DNA of 64,000 nt, from contig NZ_JAHCKL010000026.1 in the NCBI RefSeq assembly GCF_026125785.1, positions 1 to 64,000 of the forward strand, written 5' to 3'. The notes below the pieces were generated by a model. That model had not been told where the DNA came from, did no database searches, and saw only the letters and a program-made list of their open reading frames with translations. Source of the DNA: Hydrogenophaga sp. (GTDB lineage Bacteria > Pseudomonadota > Gammaproteobacteria > Burkholderiales > Burkholderiaceae_C). The translations under genes and the position numbers were made by a program. How positions within the stretch are numbered: the stretch's first letter is position 1; the number at the start of each line of letters is the position of its first letter. Below, piece by piece: positions 36,307-44,034 of this stretch.

Positions 36307-37089
36307 TCATCCGATACTGAGCAGCGAGCGCGCACCCTGGCGGCGTCCGACGATGTTGAGCAGGTTGGCCAGCGCGGCTTCGCTGTCGGGCGCGGCCTGC
36401 GCCACACCCTGAAAGCGCAGCCGCCCGCCCACCCATTGGCCCGAGCCCTGCAGTTGCAGTTCGCCACGCAAGGTCTGCAGGTCCAGTGACGTGGTGTTGC
36501 CCGCCGCATCGGCGCGCACGTCCATGCGGTAGCTGCCCAGGGGGCGCAGCGTGGACAGGCGGGAGACCAGGTCGATGGCTTCGATCGAGGCCTCGCCTTG
36601 CAGGCTGGTGCGGCCCTGGTCCCAGCGCAGGGTGAGGCCGCCGGTCTGCAAGGCCAGCTGGCCCTCCATGCGCAAGGTGTTCCAGGGGGTGCCCAGGCCG
36701 GTCAGCAGCTCGGCCGGCCAATGGCTGCGCGAGCTGGCCACGCGCAGTTCCGCGCCGCCCAGGCGCGGCACCAGGGTCAGGGCCATCGGCTGCGGCGTGC
36801 AGCACGGCGCGGCCAGCCGCAGCACCAGAGCGGGCGCGCCGCCAGCCAGGGTGGGGCGCAGCCGCCACTGCAGACCCTGCGGCAGCGAGGCCAGGGTGCG
36901 GCTGCCCTCGCCGCCCGTGAGCAGGAGGTCGGCCTGGCCGCTCCATACGGTGCCGCGTGCATTCACCAGTTGGACCTGGCCGCCGGTGGCTGCGCCGACG
37001 CGGTCGGTCAGCCACCGGGCCGGGGCAAAGAACACCAGCGCGACCAGCACGCCGGCGAGGCCGCCGATCCAGGCCAGGCGGCGCGTCAT
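36307..37089 (-). CDS. gspN: Type II secretion protein GspN
   Basis: GspN is an accessory inner-membrane protein found in some type II systems. The ATG at 37089 overlaps the gspM stop and gives 260 aa with one N-terminal helix (residues 6-22) and a periplasmic part containing NARGTVWSGQADLLL and LQWRLRP, which are typical of the family. Frames open upstream belong to other genes. The C-terminus matches the expected length. Confidence 0.88.
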   Translation of the reverse strand: MTRRLAWIGGLAGVLVALVFFAPARWLTDRVGAATGGQVQLVNARGTVWSGQADLLLTGGEGSRTLASLPQGLQWRLRPTLAGGAPALVLRLAAPCCTPQPMALTLVPRLGGAELRVASSRSHWPAELLTGLGTPWNTLRMEGQLALQTGGLTLRWDQGRTSLQGEASIEAIDLVSRLSTLRPLGSYRMDVRADAAGNTTSLDLQTLRGELQLQGSGQWVGGRLRFQGVAQAAPDSEAALANLLNIVGRRQGARSLLSIG

Positions 37090-37619
37090 GAGCCGGCACC
37101 CAGGCTGGGGCCCGAGAGCACGATGGTGCCGCTCCAGCCAGGGCTGCCCGGTTCCCGGGAGAGCTGGGATTGCAGCGGCAGCAGGCGCGCGTTGATGCGC
37201 ACCTGCGCCAGCCACTGGGCCAGCGCGTCGGGGGCGGTGTTGCGCAAAGTCACGGTGGCGCGGTCGCCCAGCACCGAGAGCTGGGCGGTGCCGCCCAGGC
37301 CGTTGGTGGCGACTTCCAGCGTGCGCAGCGATTCGTCGCGGCTGGGCGGCTGGGCGGTGCTCTGGCCACGCAGGCCCTCGGCGGCGGCGGCCATGCGCTG
37401 CATCTGGCCGAGCTGGGCGTCCAGCTTGGCGTGGCGTTCTCCGGCATGCACCAGCGTGTCCAGGGCGGGCGACACCGCCAGCCACCACACCAGGCCCAGG
37501 CCCAGCACCCAGGCGGCCACGGTCACGGCACGCCGCTCGCGCGGCGCCAGGCGGTTCAAGGCGTTGGAGACGGCAGCGCGGGCGCGCACCAGGGGTTGGG
37601 AACTGGCGGAAAGGGCCAT
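37086..37619 (-). CDS. gspM: Type II secretion protein GspM
   Basis: GspM is a bitopic inner-membrane partner of GspL. The ATG at 37619 gives 177 aa, with one membrane helix (about residues 33-50: VAAWVLGLGLVWWLAVSPAL) preceded by a basic segment LAPRERRAVT, then a periplasmic ferredoxin-like domain. It starts 1 nt after the gspL stop and its own stop overlaps gspN, so the three are tightly coupled. Confidence 0.92.
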   Translation of the reverse strand: MALSASSQPLVRARAAVSNALNRLAPRERRAVTVAAWVLGLGLVWWLAVSPALDTLVHAGERHAKLDAQLGQMQRMAAAAEGLRGQSTAQPPSRDESLRTLEVATNGLGGTAQLSVLGDRATVTLRNTAPDALAQWLAQVRINARLLPLQSQLSREPGSPGWSGTIVLSGPSLGAGS

Positions 37620-37620
37620 G

Positions 37621-38934
37621 TCAGGGCTCCGGTGGGCGCAGGGCCACTTCATTGCCATCGAACCGCACCCGCCAGCCGCCGCGCTCCAGCGTCTGTTGCA
37701 GGGCGCGCAACTGGTCTTCGCTGGCGCGCCAACCCTTGAAGCGGCCTTCGCCCTGGGTGTACTCGATCGCCGAGGGCACCAGGGCTTCTCCGCCCGAGGC
37801 CTGGTCGATCGCCGCCAGCAGGGTTTCGAGGTCCCCCGGGGACAGCGCGCCGCTGGCCGCCTGCAGCCGCGCCAGTTCGCGCTGCATCTGCACCGGAGCG
37901 TCCAGCACCAGGGTGACTTGCGGGAATGTGCCTTGCAGCGTCTGCTGCAGCGCCTGCTGTTTGGCCGTGAGGGTGCTGCGCTCGTGCCAGGCCGCGGCAT
38001 TGAGGCCCAGCAACTGGGCGCCCAGCAGGGCCGCCAGGCCCCAGCGTGCAGGGCGCCAGGCGGGTGCGCTGCGCATCTGCCGCAGCAGGCGGCGCAGGCG
38101 TTGGCGGCGCCGTGCGCCGGTGGACAGGCTGAGGTCGAACTGGGCCAGGTTCCACTCGGACTGGGCGCAGCGCAGCAGCCAGGCCGGGCGCGCCACCAGT
38201 TCGAAACGTTGCTGCAACACCTGTTCGGCCAGTTCGGCCACACCGGGATCGGCCAGCCAGACGTCGAAATCGCCCGGATCGCCCGGCAGTTCTGCGCCGG
38301 GCGGCATCAGCGCGCTCACCACCGCCTGGGCCGAGTTGCTGCCCGCCAGGGTGTTGCTGGCGTCGCTCAAGGGCACGCAGCTCACGCCCAGCAGGCTGGC
38401 GCTGCCCAGCCAGACCTGGTCGCCCTCGTGGTGGGCCCAGTGGATGGTGGAGGGCACGTCCAGTGCGAAGCTGCGCGAGTTGCCCGGAATGGCACCGACG
38501 GCTTCGTATTCGACCAGCGGCCACAGCGCCGGCACGATGCGCGAGACCGGCCGACCCGAAGCCTCCAGCGTCTGCAGCCAGCCGCGCAGCCAGTCGCGCT
38601 GGCAGGCCGCCACCCACACGGTCTGGCCGGCGCGGCCCCCGGGTTCGAGGGCGAAATGCAGATCGGCCGTGTCTTGCAGCAGCCGGTCTTCCAGCAGGCC
38701 TTCGAGGGCGGCGCGCAGGCGTGCGGAAGCCACCTTGGGCAGCGCCACCCGGTGCCAGGACACCGCGCGCGGCGGCAGCACCAGCACCACGTCTTCGTCG
38801 CGCGGCAGCAGCGAGGCGGCCGCCTGGCCGTGTTCGGTGACCTGCTGGCCGTTGGCCGAACTCGTCCAGTCGAACAGGGCCGCAGGCCCCGCGGGCGGTG
38901 CGGCCGAAAAATCCGATGGGGTGACGATCAGCAC
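37621..38934 (-). CDS. gspL: Type II secretion protein GspL
   Basis: GspL recruits GspE to the membrane through an actin-like cytoplasmic domain. The 437-aa product has that domain in residues 1-290 (LPPRAVSWHRVALPKVASAR is the recognisable core), one membrane helix near 310-330 (WGLAALLGAQLLGLNAAAWH), and a periplasmic ferredoxin-like domain that pairs with GspM. A 116-bp gap separates it from gspK. Confidence 0.94.
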   Translation of the reverse strand: MLIVTPSDFSAAPPAGPAALFDWTSSANGQQVTEHGQAAASLLPRDEDVVLVLPPRAVSWHRVALPKVASARLRAALEGLLEDRLLQDTADLHFALEPGGRAGQTVWVAACQRDWLRGWLQTLEASGRPVSRIVPALWPLVEYEAVGAIPGNSRSFALDVPSTIHWAHHEGDQVWLGSASLLGVSCVPLSDASNTLAGSNSAQAVVSALMPPGAELPGDPGDFDVWLADPGVAELAEQVLQQRFELVARPAWLLRCAQSEWNLAQFDLSLSTGARRRQRLRRLLRQMRSAPAWRPARWGLAALLGAQLLGLNAAAWHERSTLTAKQQALQQTLQGTFPQVTLVLDAPVQMQRELARLQAASGALSPGDLETLLAAIDQASGGEALVPSAIEYTQGEGRFKGWRASEDQLRALQQTLERGGWRVRFDGNEVALRPPEP

Positions 38935-39050
38935 GGCAGGGTGGTCTTGAGAGGGCGGACAGCCATTCTAGATAGGCTGGATGGCAATCCCCATCCCCAT
39001 GGCGGGGAGCGGTGGTCCTGGCGCGAGGTGCGGTGCGCGCACCGAGCCGC

Positions 39051-40241
39051 CTATTGGCGGGAAATGCGCTCGCGCCAGGCCACCCTCACGTTCAGGTTGT
39101 TGCGCACCACCAGGGAGCGCTCCTCTATGACGGTGTCCTCCAGGCGCAGTCGGCCGCGCACCTCGAAATGGTCGCTGCGCACACCGTGGTATAGATCAGA
39201 CAGTTGTCCCGACAAGGCCGGCACCGCGGTGCCGACATCGGCCAGGCTGCGGAACGGGCGGCTCTCGCGCACGGCGACCACCTGGCGCGCCTGGGCCAGG
39301 TCCATGCGCGGCACGCTGGCAAAGATGGCCGGTGCGCTGGCGGTGTTGAAGTTGAGCGTGGTGCGGGTGGGCAGCACGGTCACATAGGGTTCAAGCGCCG
39401 CCAGGCTGGCGCGGCTGATGCCCAGCCAGGCCAGTTGCGCGAACTTGGCGGGCATCAGGGCGGTGCGCGAGGGCTGCGGGTCGCTGTTGGCCAGATGGGT
39501 GGAGGTCTGCAGCTCCCGCACCGCGGCATTGAGCTCCGCGATCGGCAGGCCGAGCTGCTCGTACAGACGCGTGAAGCTGCGCAGGTCGGCCTCCGAAACC
39601 TCGGCCTTGGCGTTGGTGCCGCTGCCGCTGATGCGCACCAGGTTCATGAAGTTCAGGCGCGACTGCAGGTCGATCACCTCTCCCGAGAGAAAAGCCTGCA
39701 GGACCTCGTCCGCGCTGTTGCTCTTGTCCGCCGCGAGAAAGCTGGAGAGCCGCGCCTCCTCCAGCGGCATGGCCCAGGGCTCACCCAGGTGATCGGCGTT
39801 GCCGCTGCTCTGGTTGCCTCGCGCGTCCTCGCGCAGGATCAGGCGCCCCCAGTCCAGCGCGCCGGTGAGAATCCAGCCAGCCTGCACCCGTTGCCGATCG
39901 GCCCGCTCCACCTCGCTCGCCCGCCACTGCTGCCACAACGCCGCCGAAGCCAGCGTGGCCACCAGCGTCACCGTGAGCATGGCCAGCAGCAGCGCCGCAC
40001 CGCGCTGCCTGGCGCACGAGGAGGAACGGTCAACGACCCGCGCAGCGGCGGAGCGTGGGGGCGACAGAGGCCCTGCCGCCGGGCCGCTCCCCAGGCGGGG
40101 CCAGCCCCCTCGGGGGGCAGCGACCCGCGCAGCGGCGGAGCGTGGGGGTGACAGAGGCCCCGCCGCCGGGCCGCTCCCCAGGCGGGGCCAGCCCCCTCGG
40201 GGGGCAGCGACCCGCGCAGCGGCGGAGCGTGGGGGCCTCAC
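39051..40241 (-). CDS. gspK: Minor pseudopilin GspK with a repeat-encoded N-terminal extension
   Basis: GspK sits at the pseudopilus tip with GspI and GspJ. The mature part, about 315 aa, starts after the prepilin cleavage motif RQRG|AALLLAMLTVTLVATLA and lacks the +5 Glu, as usual for GspK. The C-terminal region contains the helix-hairpin-helix-like segment FRSLADVGTAVPALSG. The start is the problem. The only good in-frame start is the GTG at 40241, which overlaps the gspJ stop (GTGA) and has GGGGAG next to it. That start gives 396 aa with an 81-residue leader made of two and a fraction 29-aa repeats. No ATG, GTG or TTG lies closer to RQRG in this frame. Confidence 0.8.
   Translation of the reverse strand: MRPPRSAAARVAAPRGGWPRLGSGPAAGPLSPPRSAAARVAAPRGGWPRLGSGPAAGPLSPPRSAAARVVDRSSSCARQRGAALLLAMLTVTLVATLASAALWQQWRASEVERADRQRVQAGWILTGALDWGRLILREDARGNQSSGNADHLGEPWAMPLEEARLSSFLAADKSNSADEVLQAFLSGEVIDLQSRLNFMNLVRISGSGTNAKAEVSEADLRSFTRLYEQLGLPIAELNAAVRELQTSTHLANSDPQPSRTALMPAKFAQLAWLGISRASLAALEPYVTVLPTRTTLNFNTASAPAIFASVPRMDLAQARQVVAVRESRPFRSLADVGTAVPALSGQLSDLYHGVRSDHFEVRGRLRLEDTVIEERSLVVRNNLNVRVAWRERISRQ
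40035..40236. repeat. 87-bp tandem repeat, about 2.3 copies, inside the 5' end of gspK
   Basis: A unit starting GACCCGCGCAGCGGCGGAGC recurs at 40035, 40122 and 40209, exactly 87 bp apart. The first two copies differ at about two positions and the third is cut after about 28 bp. The period is a multiple of three, so the gspK frame stays open through it and the units translate as 29-aa repeats beginning PPRSAAAR. Each unit also holds the palindromic arms CCCCAGGCGGGG and CCCCCTCGGGGGG. Confidence 0.9.
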
Positions 40242-40948
40242 CTCCCCGCCTCCAGCGTGGGGCGCACCCAGTCGCGCACGATGCCACCGTTCAGCCCGTC
40301 CCTCTGGGCGAGCACCAGCTCCAGACGTACGCCGTTGGGCAGGTTGCTGCCTGTGCCGGCCACGCCGCCTAGCGCACCCTCTTCGCGGCCGACGGAGGAC
40401 AGCGGGTTGCCCCAGGTCTCGCCGCGGTGGTAGAAGATCTGCCACTGGTCGATGCCGACCAGGGCGATGGCGCTGTCGGTGCTGGTGCCGCCGGTCTGCG
40501 AGGGCACCGAGCCCCTGCCCCATTCGGCGGCCCGCTGCCAGGCGCGCGCGAGCTCGTCGCGCCGGACCAGCAAGCCGGACTGCCAGCGCATCCATTGCCC
40601 ACCCTGGGCGCTGCCCTGCCGGGCCCAGGCCACGACGCGTATGCCCCGGCTGTCCAGCCCGGTTTCCCCGCTGTCGCGCCGGGTGATGCGCAGCACCTGC
40701 CCGTTGAAGTCCAGTGCGTCGACCTCGCCGGTGTCGATGGCCGCGTCCAGGTCCGCCACCCATTGGCCCAGCGCGGCCTGCAGGCGCAGCAGGTCATCGG
40801 CGCGTGCCTGGGTCGCGTCCTGTGTGCGTGTCATGCCGTCGAGCGCCCGCCAGCTCAGCAAGGCCACCATGGACATGGCCACGATGGCCACCAGCAGCTC
40901 GATCAGCGTGAAGCCGCGCCATGCGCGCCGTCGGGGGAGGCTCATCAT
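40238..40948 (-). CDS. gspJ: Minor pseudopilin GspJ
   Basis: GspJ is a tip pseudopilin. The 236-aa product has a 12-residue basic leader and the cleavage site RG|FTLIELLVAIVAMSMVAL with Glu at +5. The remainder is a pilin-type beta domain (VDALDFNGQVLRITRRD). Its start touches the gspI stop and its stop overlaps the proposed GTG of gspK, so order and coupling are those of a standard gspHIJK block. Confidence 0.96.
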   Translation of the reverse strand: MMSLPRRRAWRGFTLIELLVAIVAMSMVALLSWRALDGMTRTQDATQARADDLLRLQAALGQWVADLDAAIDTGEVDALDFNGQVLRITRRDSGETGLDSRGIRVVAWARQGSAQGGQWMRWQSGLLVRRDELARAWQRAAEWGRGSVPSQTGGTSTDSAIALVGIDQWQIFYHRGETWGNPLSSVGREEGALGGVAGTGSNLPNGVRLELVLAQRDGLNGGIVRDWVRPTLEAGR

Positions 40949-41331
40949 CAGTACCTGCCCATGACGGTGGAGATGCTGAGCAGGCGCACGGTGTCGGCAT
41001 CCACGTTGGCGATCACCACCGCGTCGATCCGGCGGAAGTTGGGGTTGGGTGTGGGCTGCACCGACAGCCGCACCCGCATCTCGCGCCCGGCCTGCACACA
41101 GGCGGACTCGCTGTCGCCCACGCCCGGAAGCTGGCGTGTCAGGCGCAGGCGGGTGAGTTCGTTTTCAGCGCACAACTGCGCCAGCCACTGGTCGCTCTGG
41201 CGCGCCGACGCGCGGGTGAGCGCCCCCGTGGCCTGCAGCCCCGCGATCAGGGTGACGGCCACCACCGCCAGGGCCACCAGGACTTCAATGAGGGTGAAGC
41301 CGCGAGCGCGGTGTGCGGGCATCGTCTTCAT
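40948..41331 (-). CDS. gspI: Minor pseudopilin GspI
   Basis: GspI nucleates the pseudopilus tip complex. The 127-aa protein has an 11-residue leader and the cleavage site RG|FTLIEVLVALAVVAVTLI, with Glu at +5, and a short C-terminal domain with the conserved ENELTRLRL segment. It overlaps gspH by 4 nt (ATGA). Confidence 0.96.
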   Translation of the reverse strand: MKTMPAHRARGFTLIEVLVALAVVAVTLIAGLQATGALTRASARQSDQWLAQLCAENELTRLRLTRQLPGVGDSESACVQAGREMRVRLSVQPTPNPNFRRIDAVVIANVDADTVRLLSISTVMGRY

Positions 41332-41804
41332 GGAGCGACCGTGTTCACGACAGCGAACGGGGCCAGACCATCGGTGGACAGCGTGAGGCGGTGGGCGCCT
41401 TGCACGAGTTCTATGCGTTGTGCGGCGATCAGTGGTTCCGGCCCAAGCACCAGCACCTGGGCGCCCGGTGGCTGCAGCACGGTGGCGCGCGTCTCGGGGT
41501 GCAGCCAGCCACGCGGGCCCGCCAGCGAGCTGGCCACCTGCCGCCCATCGCGCAACGTGGGGAGACCGACAAACTCGAAGCCCTGCGGCAGGCTGCGCCA
41601 GACCACCGGCAGTCCGCTGGTGCGCGATTGGGCGCGTGCCGACTCCAGCATCGCAGACAGGCGCAGCCCCTCGCGTTCCAGGGAGGCGGCATCGCTGTCG
41701 CGCAAGGCCAGACTCACGCCTGCGGTGGTCAACGCCACCAGCGCCAGCACCACCACCAGTTCCAGCAGGGTGAAGCCGTGCGCGCGCTCTGCTGCTGTCT
41801 TCAC
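41328..41804 (-). CDS. gspH: Minor pseudopilin GspH
   Basis: GspH links the tip complex to the major pseudopilin. The 158-aa product has a 10-residue leader, cleavage site HG|FTLLELVVVLALVALTTA with Glu at +5, and a C-terminal beta domain (RLSAMLESARAQSRTSGLPV is the family pattern). It starts 26 nt after gspG ends. Confidence 0.95.
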   Translation of the reverse strand: MKTAAERAHGFTLLELVVVLALVALTTAGVSLALRDSDAASLEREGLRLSAMLESARAQSRTSGLPVVWRSLPQGFEFVGLPTLRDGRQVASSLAGPRGWLHPETRATVLQPPGAQVLVLGPEPLIAAQRIELVQGAHRLTLSTDGLAPFAVVNTVAP

Positions 41805-41830
41805 GGCACTACCGTCAGAGTGAACAGGCT

Positions 41831-42301
41831 CTAGTGCCAGCTGCCGATGTCGGCGTCTTTCCCTTCTCCACCCGCCTGTCCGTCCGCGCCGAGCGACAGC
41901 ACGTCCACCTCGCCATGCAGGCCAGGGTTCAGGTATTGGTAGGGGCGTCCCCAGGGATCGGTCGGCAATTTGTCGAGGTACTTGCGCCAGTTCGGCGCGG
42001 CGGGGCCGGCCGTGGGGCGCGTCACCAGGGCGTTGAGCCCCTGCTCGCTGCTCGGGAAACGCTGGTTGTCCAGCCGGTACAGCTTGAGGGCCTGCATCAG
42101 GTTGTTGACGTCGGTCTTGGCGGCGGTGACGCGCGCGTCGTCGGCGCGGTCCAGCACATTGGGCACGATCAGCGCGGCCAGCACGCCGATGATGACCAGC
42201 ACCACCATGAGTTCGATGAGGGTGAAACCGCGCTGGATCAGATGCCAGGACCGGCGCAGTGCACCGGGTTGGGCGGGTGCGGCTTGGGTGAGGTGGTTCA
42301 A
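41831..42301 (-). CDS. gspG: Major pseudopilin GspG, TTG start
   Basis: GspG is the main subunit of the pseudopilus. No ATG or GTG is suitably placed. A TTG at 42301 has a perfect GGAG seven bases upstream and gives 156 aa with a 25-residue leader, cleavage site QRG|FTLIELMVVLVIIGVLAA and Glu at +5. The rest has the conserved ALKLYRLDNQRFPSSEQGLN and PWGRPYQYLNPG segments with the calcium-site region near the C-terminus. It is the first gene of the leftward operon, 101 bp from the divergent gspC. Confidence 0.95.
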   Translation of the reverse strand: MNHLTQAAPAQPGALRRSWHLIQRGFTLIELMVVLVIIGVLAALIVPNVLDRADDARVTAAKTDVNNLMQALKLYRLDNQRFPSSEQGLNALVTRPTAGPAAPNWRKYLDKLPTDPWGRPYQYLNPGLHGEVDVLSLGADGQAGGEGKDADIGSWH

Positions 42302-42390
42302 ATGGAATCTCCGGCGAACGCGGGCCTTCGGTCGGCCCCGGGGGCCCGCGCAGCCGTTGCGCACAGGCCTCGAAAGCGTGGGCCGTCCAT

Positions 42391-42396
42391 CATAAT
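42391..42396 (+). promoter_or_regulatory. -10-like box six bases before gspC (leaderless start)
   Basis: CATAAT ends exactly six bases before the ATG at 42403 and no ribosome-binding sequence intervenes. The arrangement is the same as at queC and tal. The -35 region is poor. If this box is used, the mRNA begins at the gspC start codon. Confidence 0.45.
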
Positions 42397-42402
42397 GCGC
42401 GC

Positions 42403-42921
42403 ATGAGCAAGGGACCTTCGTTTGGCCATTCGGGTTTTCTGATGGAAAGCCCTGCTGCCCTGCAGGGCAGCAGCACGCCACGCCGTGCGCCAGCCCTGGT
42501 GGCGGGCGCGCTGTGGCTGGCCGCCGGGCTGAGCGCAGGTTACTGGGTGTTGCAATTCCTCGGGCGTTCACCGGTGACGCCGGTGGCCCCGGTCGCGTCG
42601 GCGCCACAGCCGCCAGACCCCGCCTCGGTGGCGCGCACCCTGGGAGCGGTGCCCGTTGCCAGCACCGCCGAAGCCGCGCCGGTGGCTGCCGCTGCGCCCC
42701 GGTACGTGCTGCTCGGGGTGGTCGCTACCGGTGCCGACAGCGGCGCGGCACTGATCGCCGTGGACAACCAGCCGCCCAGGCCCTACCGCGTCGGCGCTTC
42801 GCTGGATGGCGGGCTGGTCCTGCAGGCCGTGACGCGCCGCACCGTGCGTCTGGGGCCGTCGCTGCAGACTCCGGCCACGGTGGAACTGTCCTTGCCGGAG
42901 CCGGCCGCTGCGCCGTCCTAG
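42403..42921 (+). CDS. gspC: Type II secretion protein GspC, short form without PDZ domain
   Basis: GspC connects the inner-membrane platform to the secretin. The 172-aa product has one membrane helix (about residues 31-52: ALVAGALWLAAGLSAGYWVL), a Pro/Ala linker, and the homology-region domain (about 100-155: RYVLLGVVATGADSGAALIA then GASLDGGLVLQAV). The chain ends right after it, so the usual C-terminal PDZ or coiled-coil domain is absent. It is divergent from gspG and separate from the main operon. A second ATG at 42442 would remove 13 residues. Its 3' end overlaps the convergent cobT-like gene by 4 nt. Confidence 0.88.
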   Translation: MSKGPSFGHSGFLMESPAALQGSSTPRRAPALVAGALWLAAGLSAGYWVLQFLGRSPVTPVAPVASAPQPPDPASVARTLGAVPVASTAEAAPVAAAAPRYVLLGVVATGADSGAALIAVDNQPPRPYRVGASLDGGLVLQAVTRRTVRLGPSLQTPATVELSLPEPAAAPS

Positions 42922-44018
42922 CGTTCCAGCAGGCTCTGTGCGGCCAGCAGCAGGGGCCATGCCAGCATGGCGCCCGTGCCCTGGTTCAGCCGCAGGCCCA
43001 TGTCCAGCAAGGGCTGGGCCTGCAGATGGATGAGCATCAACCGGTGCCCGGTCTCGGCGGTGCGGTGGGCGTAGACCAGGTAGTCCGCCACGGAAGGGCA
43101 CAAGCCGCGCGCCACCAGCGCCGCGGCACCGGCCACGTAGCCATCGACGATCACCACCCGCCGCTCGCTCGCCGCCTGCAGCATGGCACCGACCATCATC
43201 GCGATCTCGAACCCGCCCAGCGCCGCCAGCGCATCGAACGGTCCCAGCGCCTTGCGGTGACGGCTTGCGGCGGCGGAGAGCTTCTCGATGCGCTGCAGAT
43301 GCTGGCTGTCGTCCAGTCCAGGCATTTGGAAATCGTCGCGGACACAGGCGTCGGCGATGGGCACGCCGCACAGCCGCGACAGCAGCAGGGAGGCACTGAC
43401 CATGTTGGCCACGCCAACATCGCCCAGCGCGACCACGTTGCCTGGCAGGTGCCGGACCACGTCCATGCCCGCATGCAAGGCCGAGACGGCCTGCGTGGTC
43501 GACATGGCCGGCCCCAGCATGAGATTGCGTGTGCCGTAGCCGATCTTGCGCAGCAGCAGCGGCGCCCGGGTGCGCGATGCTTCAGGCGGGTTGATGTGCG
43601 TGGCCACGCCCGCATCCACCACCGTGAGGTCAAAGCCGTGGGCATCGGCCAGCGCATTGACAGGCGCCACGCCCATCAGCAACTGCAGCACATGTTCCAC
43701 CGTCATGCCCTGCTCCAGCGCCGACATACCTTCGTCGGCGATGCCATGGTCCGCCGCGAAGACCAGCAACTGCGGTGAGTCGAACACCAGCAGGTCAAAG
43801 GGCAGGGGGCTGCCATGCTGGATGCGGGCCAGTTGCAACACCAGCGTCTCCAGCCGGCCCAGGGCATGTTCGGGCAGCCCTTCGGGCGCCAGCCGCTGAG
43901 CCACCTCGTACTCCAGCATCGCATCTGCCGTTGGAGGAATGTGAGGCAGCTTCAGGTGGGCCGGAAGCTCGGGCGCGCGCGGCTGGTTGATGGGGGTGAA
44001 GACGGGGTCCAGGGCCAT
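42918..44018 (-). CDS. CobT-family phosphoribosyltransferase with altered active-site motifs
   Basis: CobT transfers phosphoribose from nicotinate mononucleotide to the lower-ligand base of cobalamin. The 366-aa product aligns along its whole length by eye (LLVFAADHGIADEGMSA near residues 81-97; DALAALGGFEIAMMVGAML; AHRTAETGHRL). Three signature motifs differ. GEMGIGNTT is replaced by GDVGVANMV, the RGTG loop by RDDFQMP, and the catalytic GEGTG by NQGTG, so the catalytic Glu is Gln346. It lies 16 nt downstream of ilvA and no other cobalamin gene is near. I think it is a paralogue with a changed reaction or a non-catalytic base-binding role, so I withhold the symbol. Confidence 0.75.
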   Translation of the reverse strand: MALDPVFTPINQPRAPELPAHLKLPHIPPTADAMLEYEVAQRLAPEGLPEHALGRLETLVLQLARIQHGSPLPFDLLVFDSPQLLVFAADHGIADEGMSALEQGMTVEHVLQLLMGVAPVNALADAHGFDLTVVDAGVATHINPPEASRTRAPLLLRKIGYGTRNLMLGPAMSTTQAVSALHAGMDVVRHLPGNVVALGDVGVANMVSASLLLSRLCGVPIADACVRDDFQMPGLDDSQHLQRIEKLSAAASRHRKALGPFDALAALGGFEIAMMVGAMLQAASERRVVIVDGYVAGAAALVARGLCPSVADYLVYAHRTAETGHRLMLIHLQAQPLLDMGLRLNQGTGAMLAWPLLLAAQSLLER

Positions 44019-44034
44019 GACGGGCTCGTCGGGT

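Noticed and set aside
40035-40236. CRISPR-like array
   Set aside because: The 87-bp units are adjacent with no unique spacers, only 2.3 copies exist, and there are no cas genes. It is a tandem repeat.
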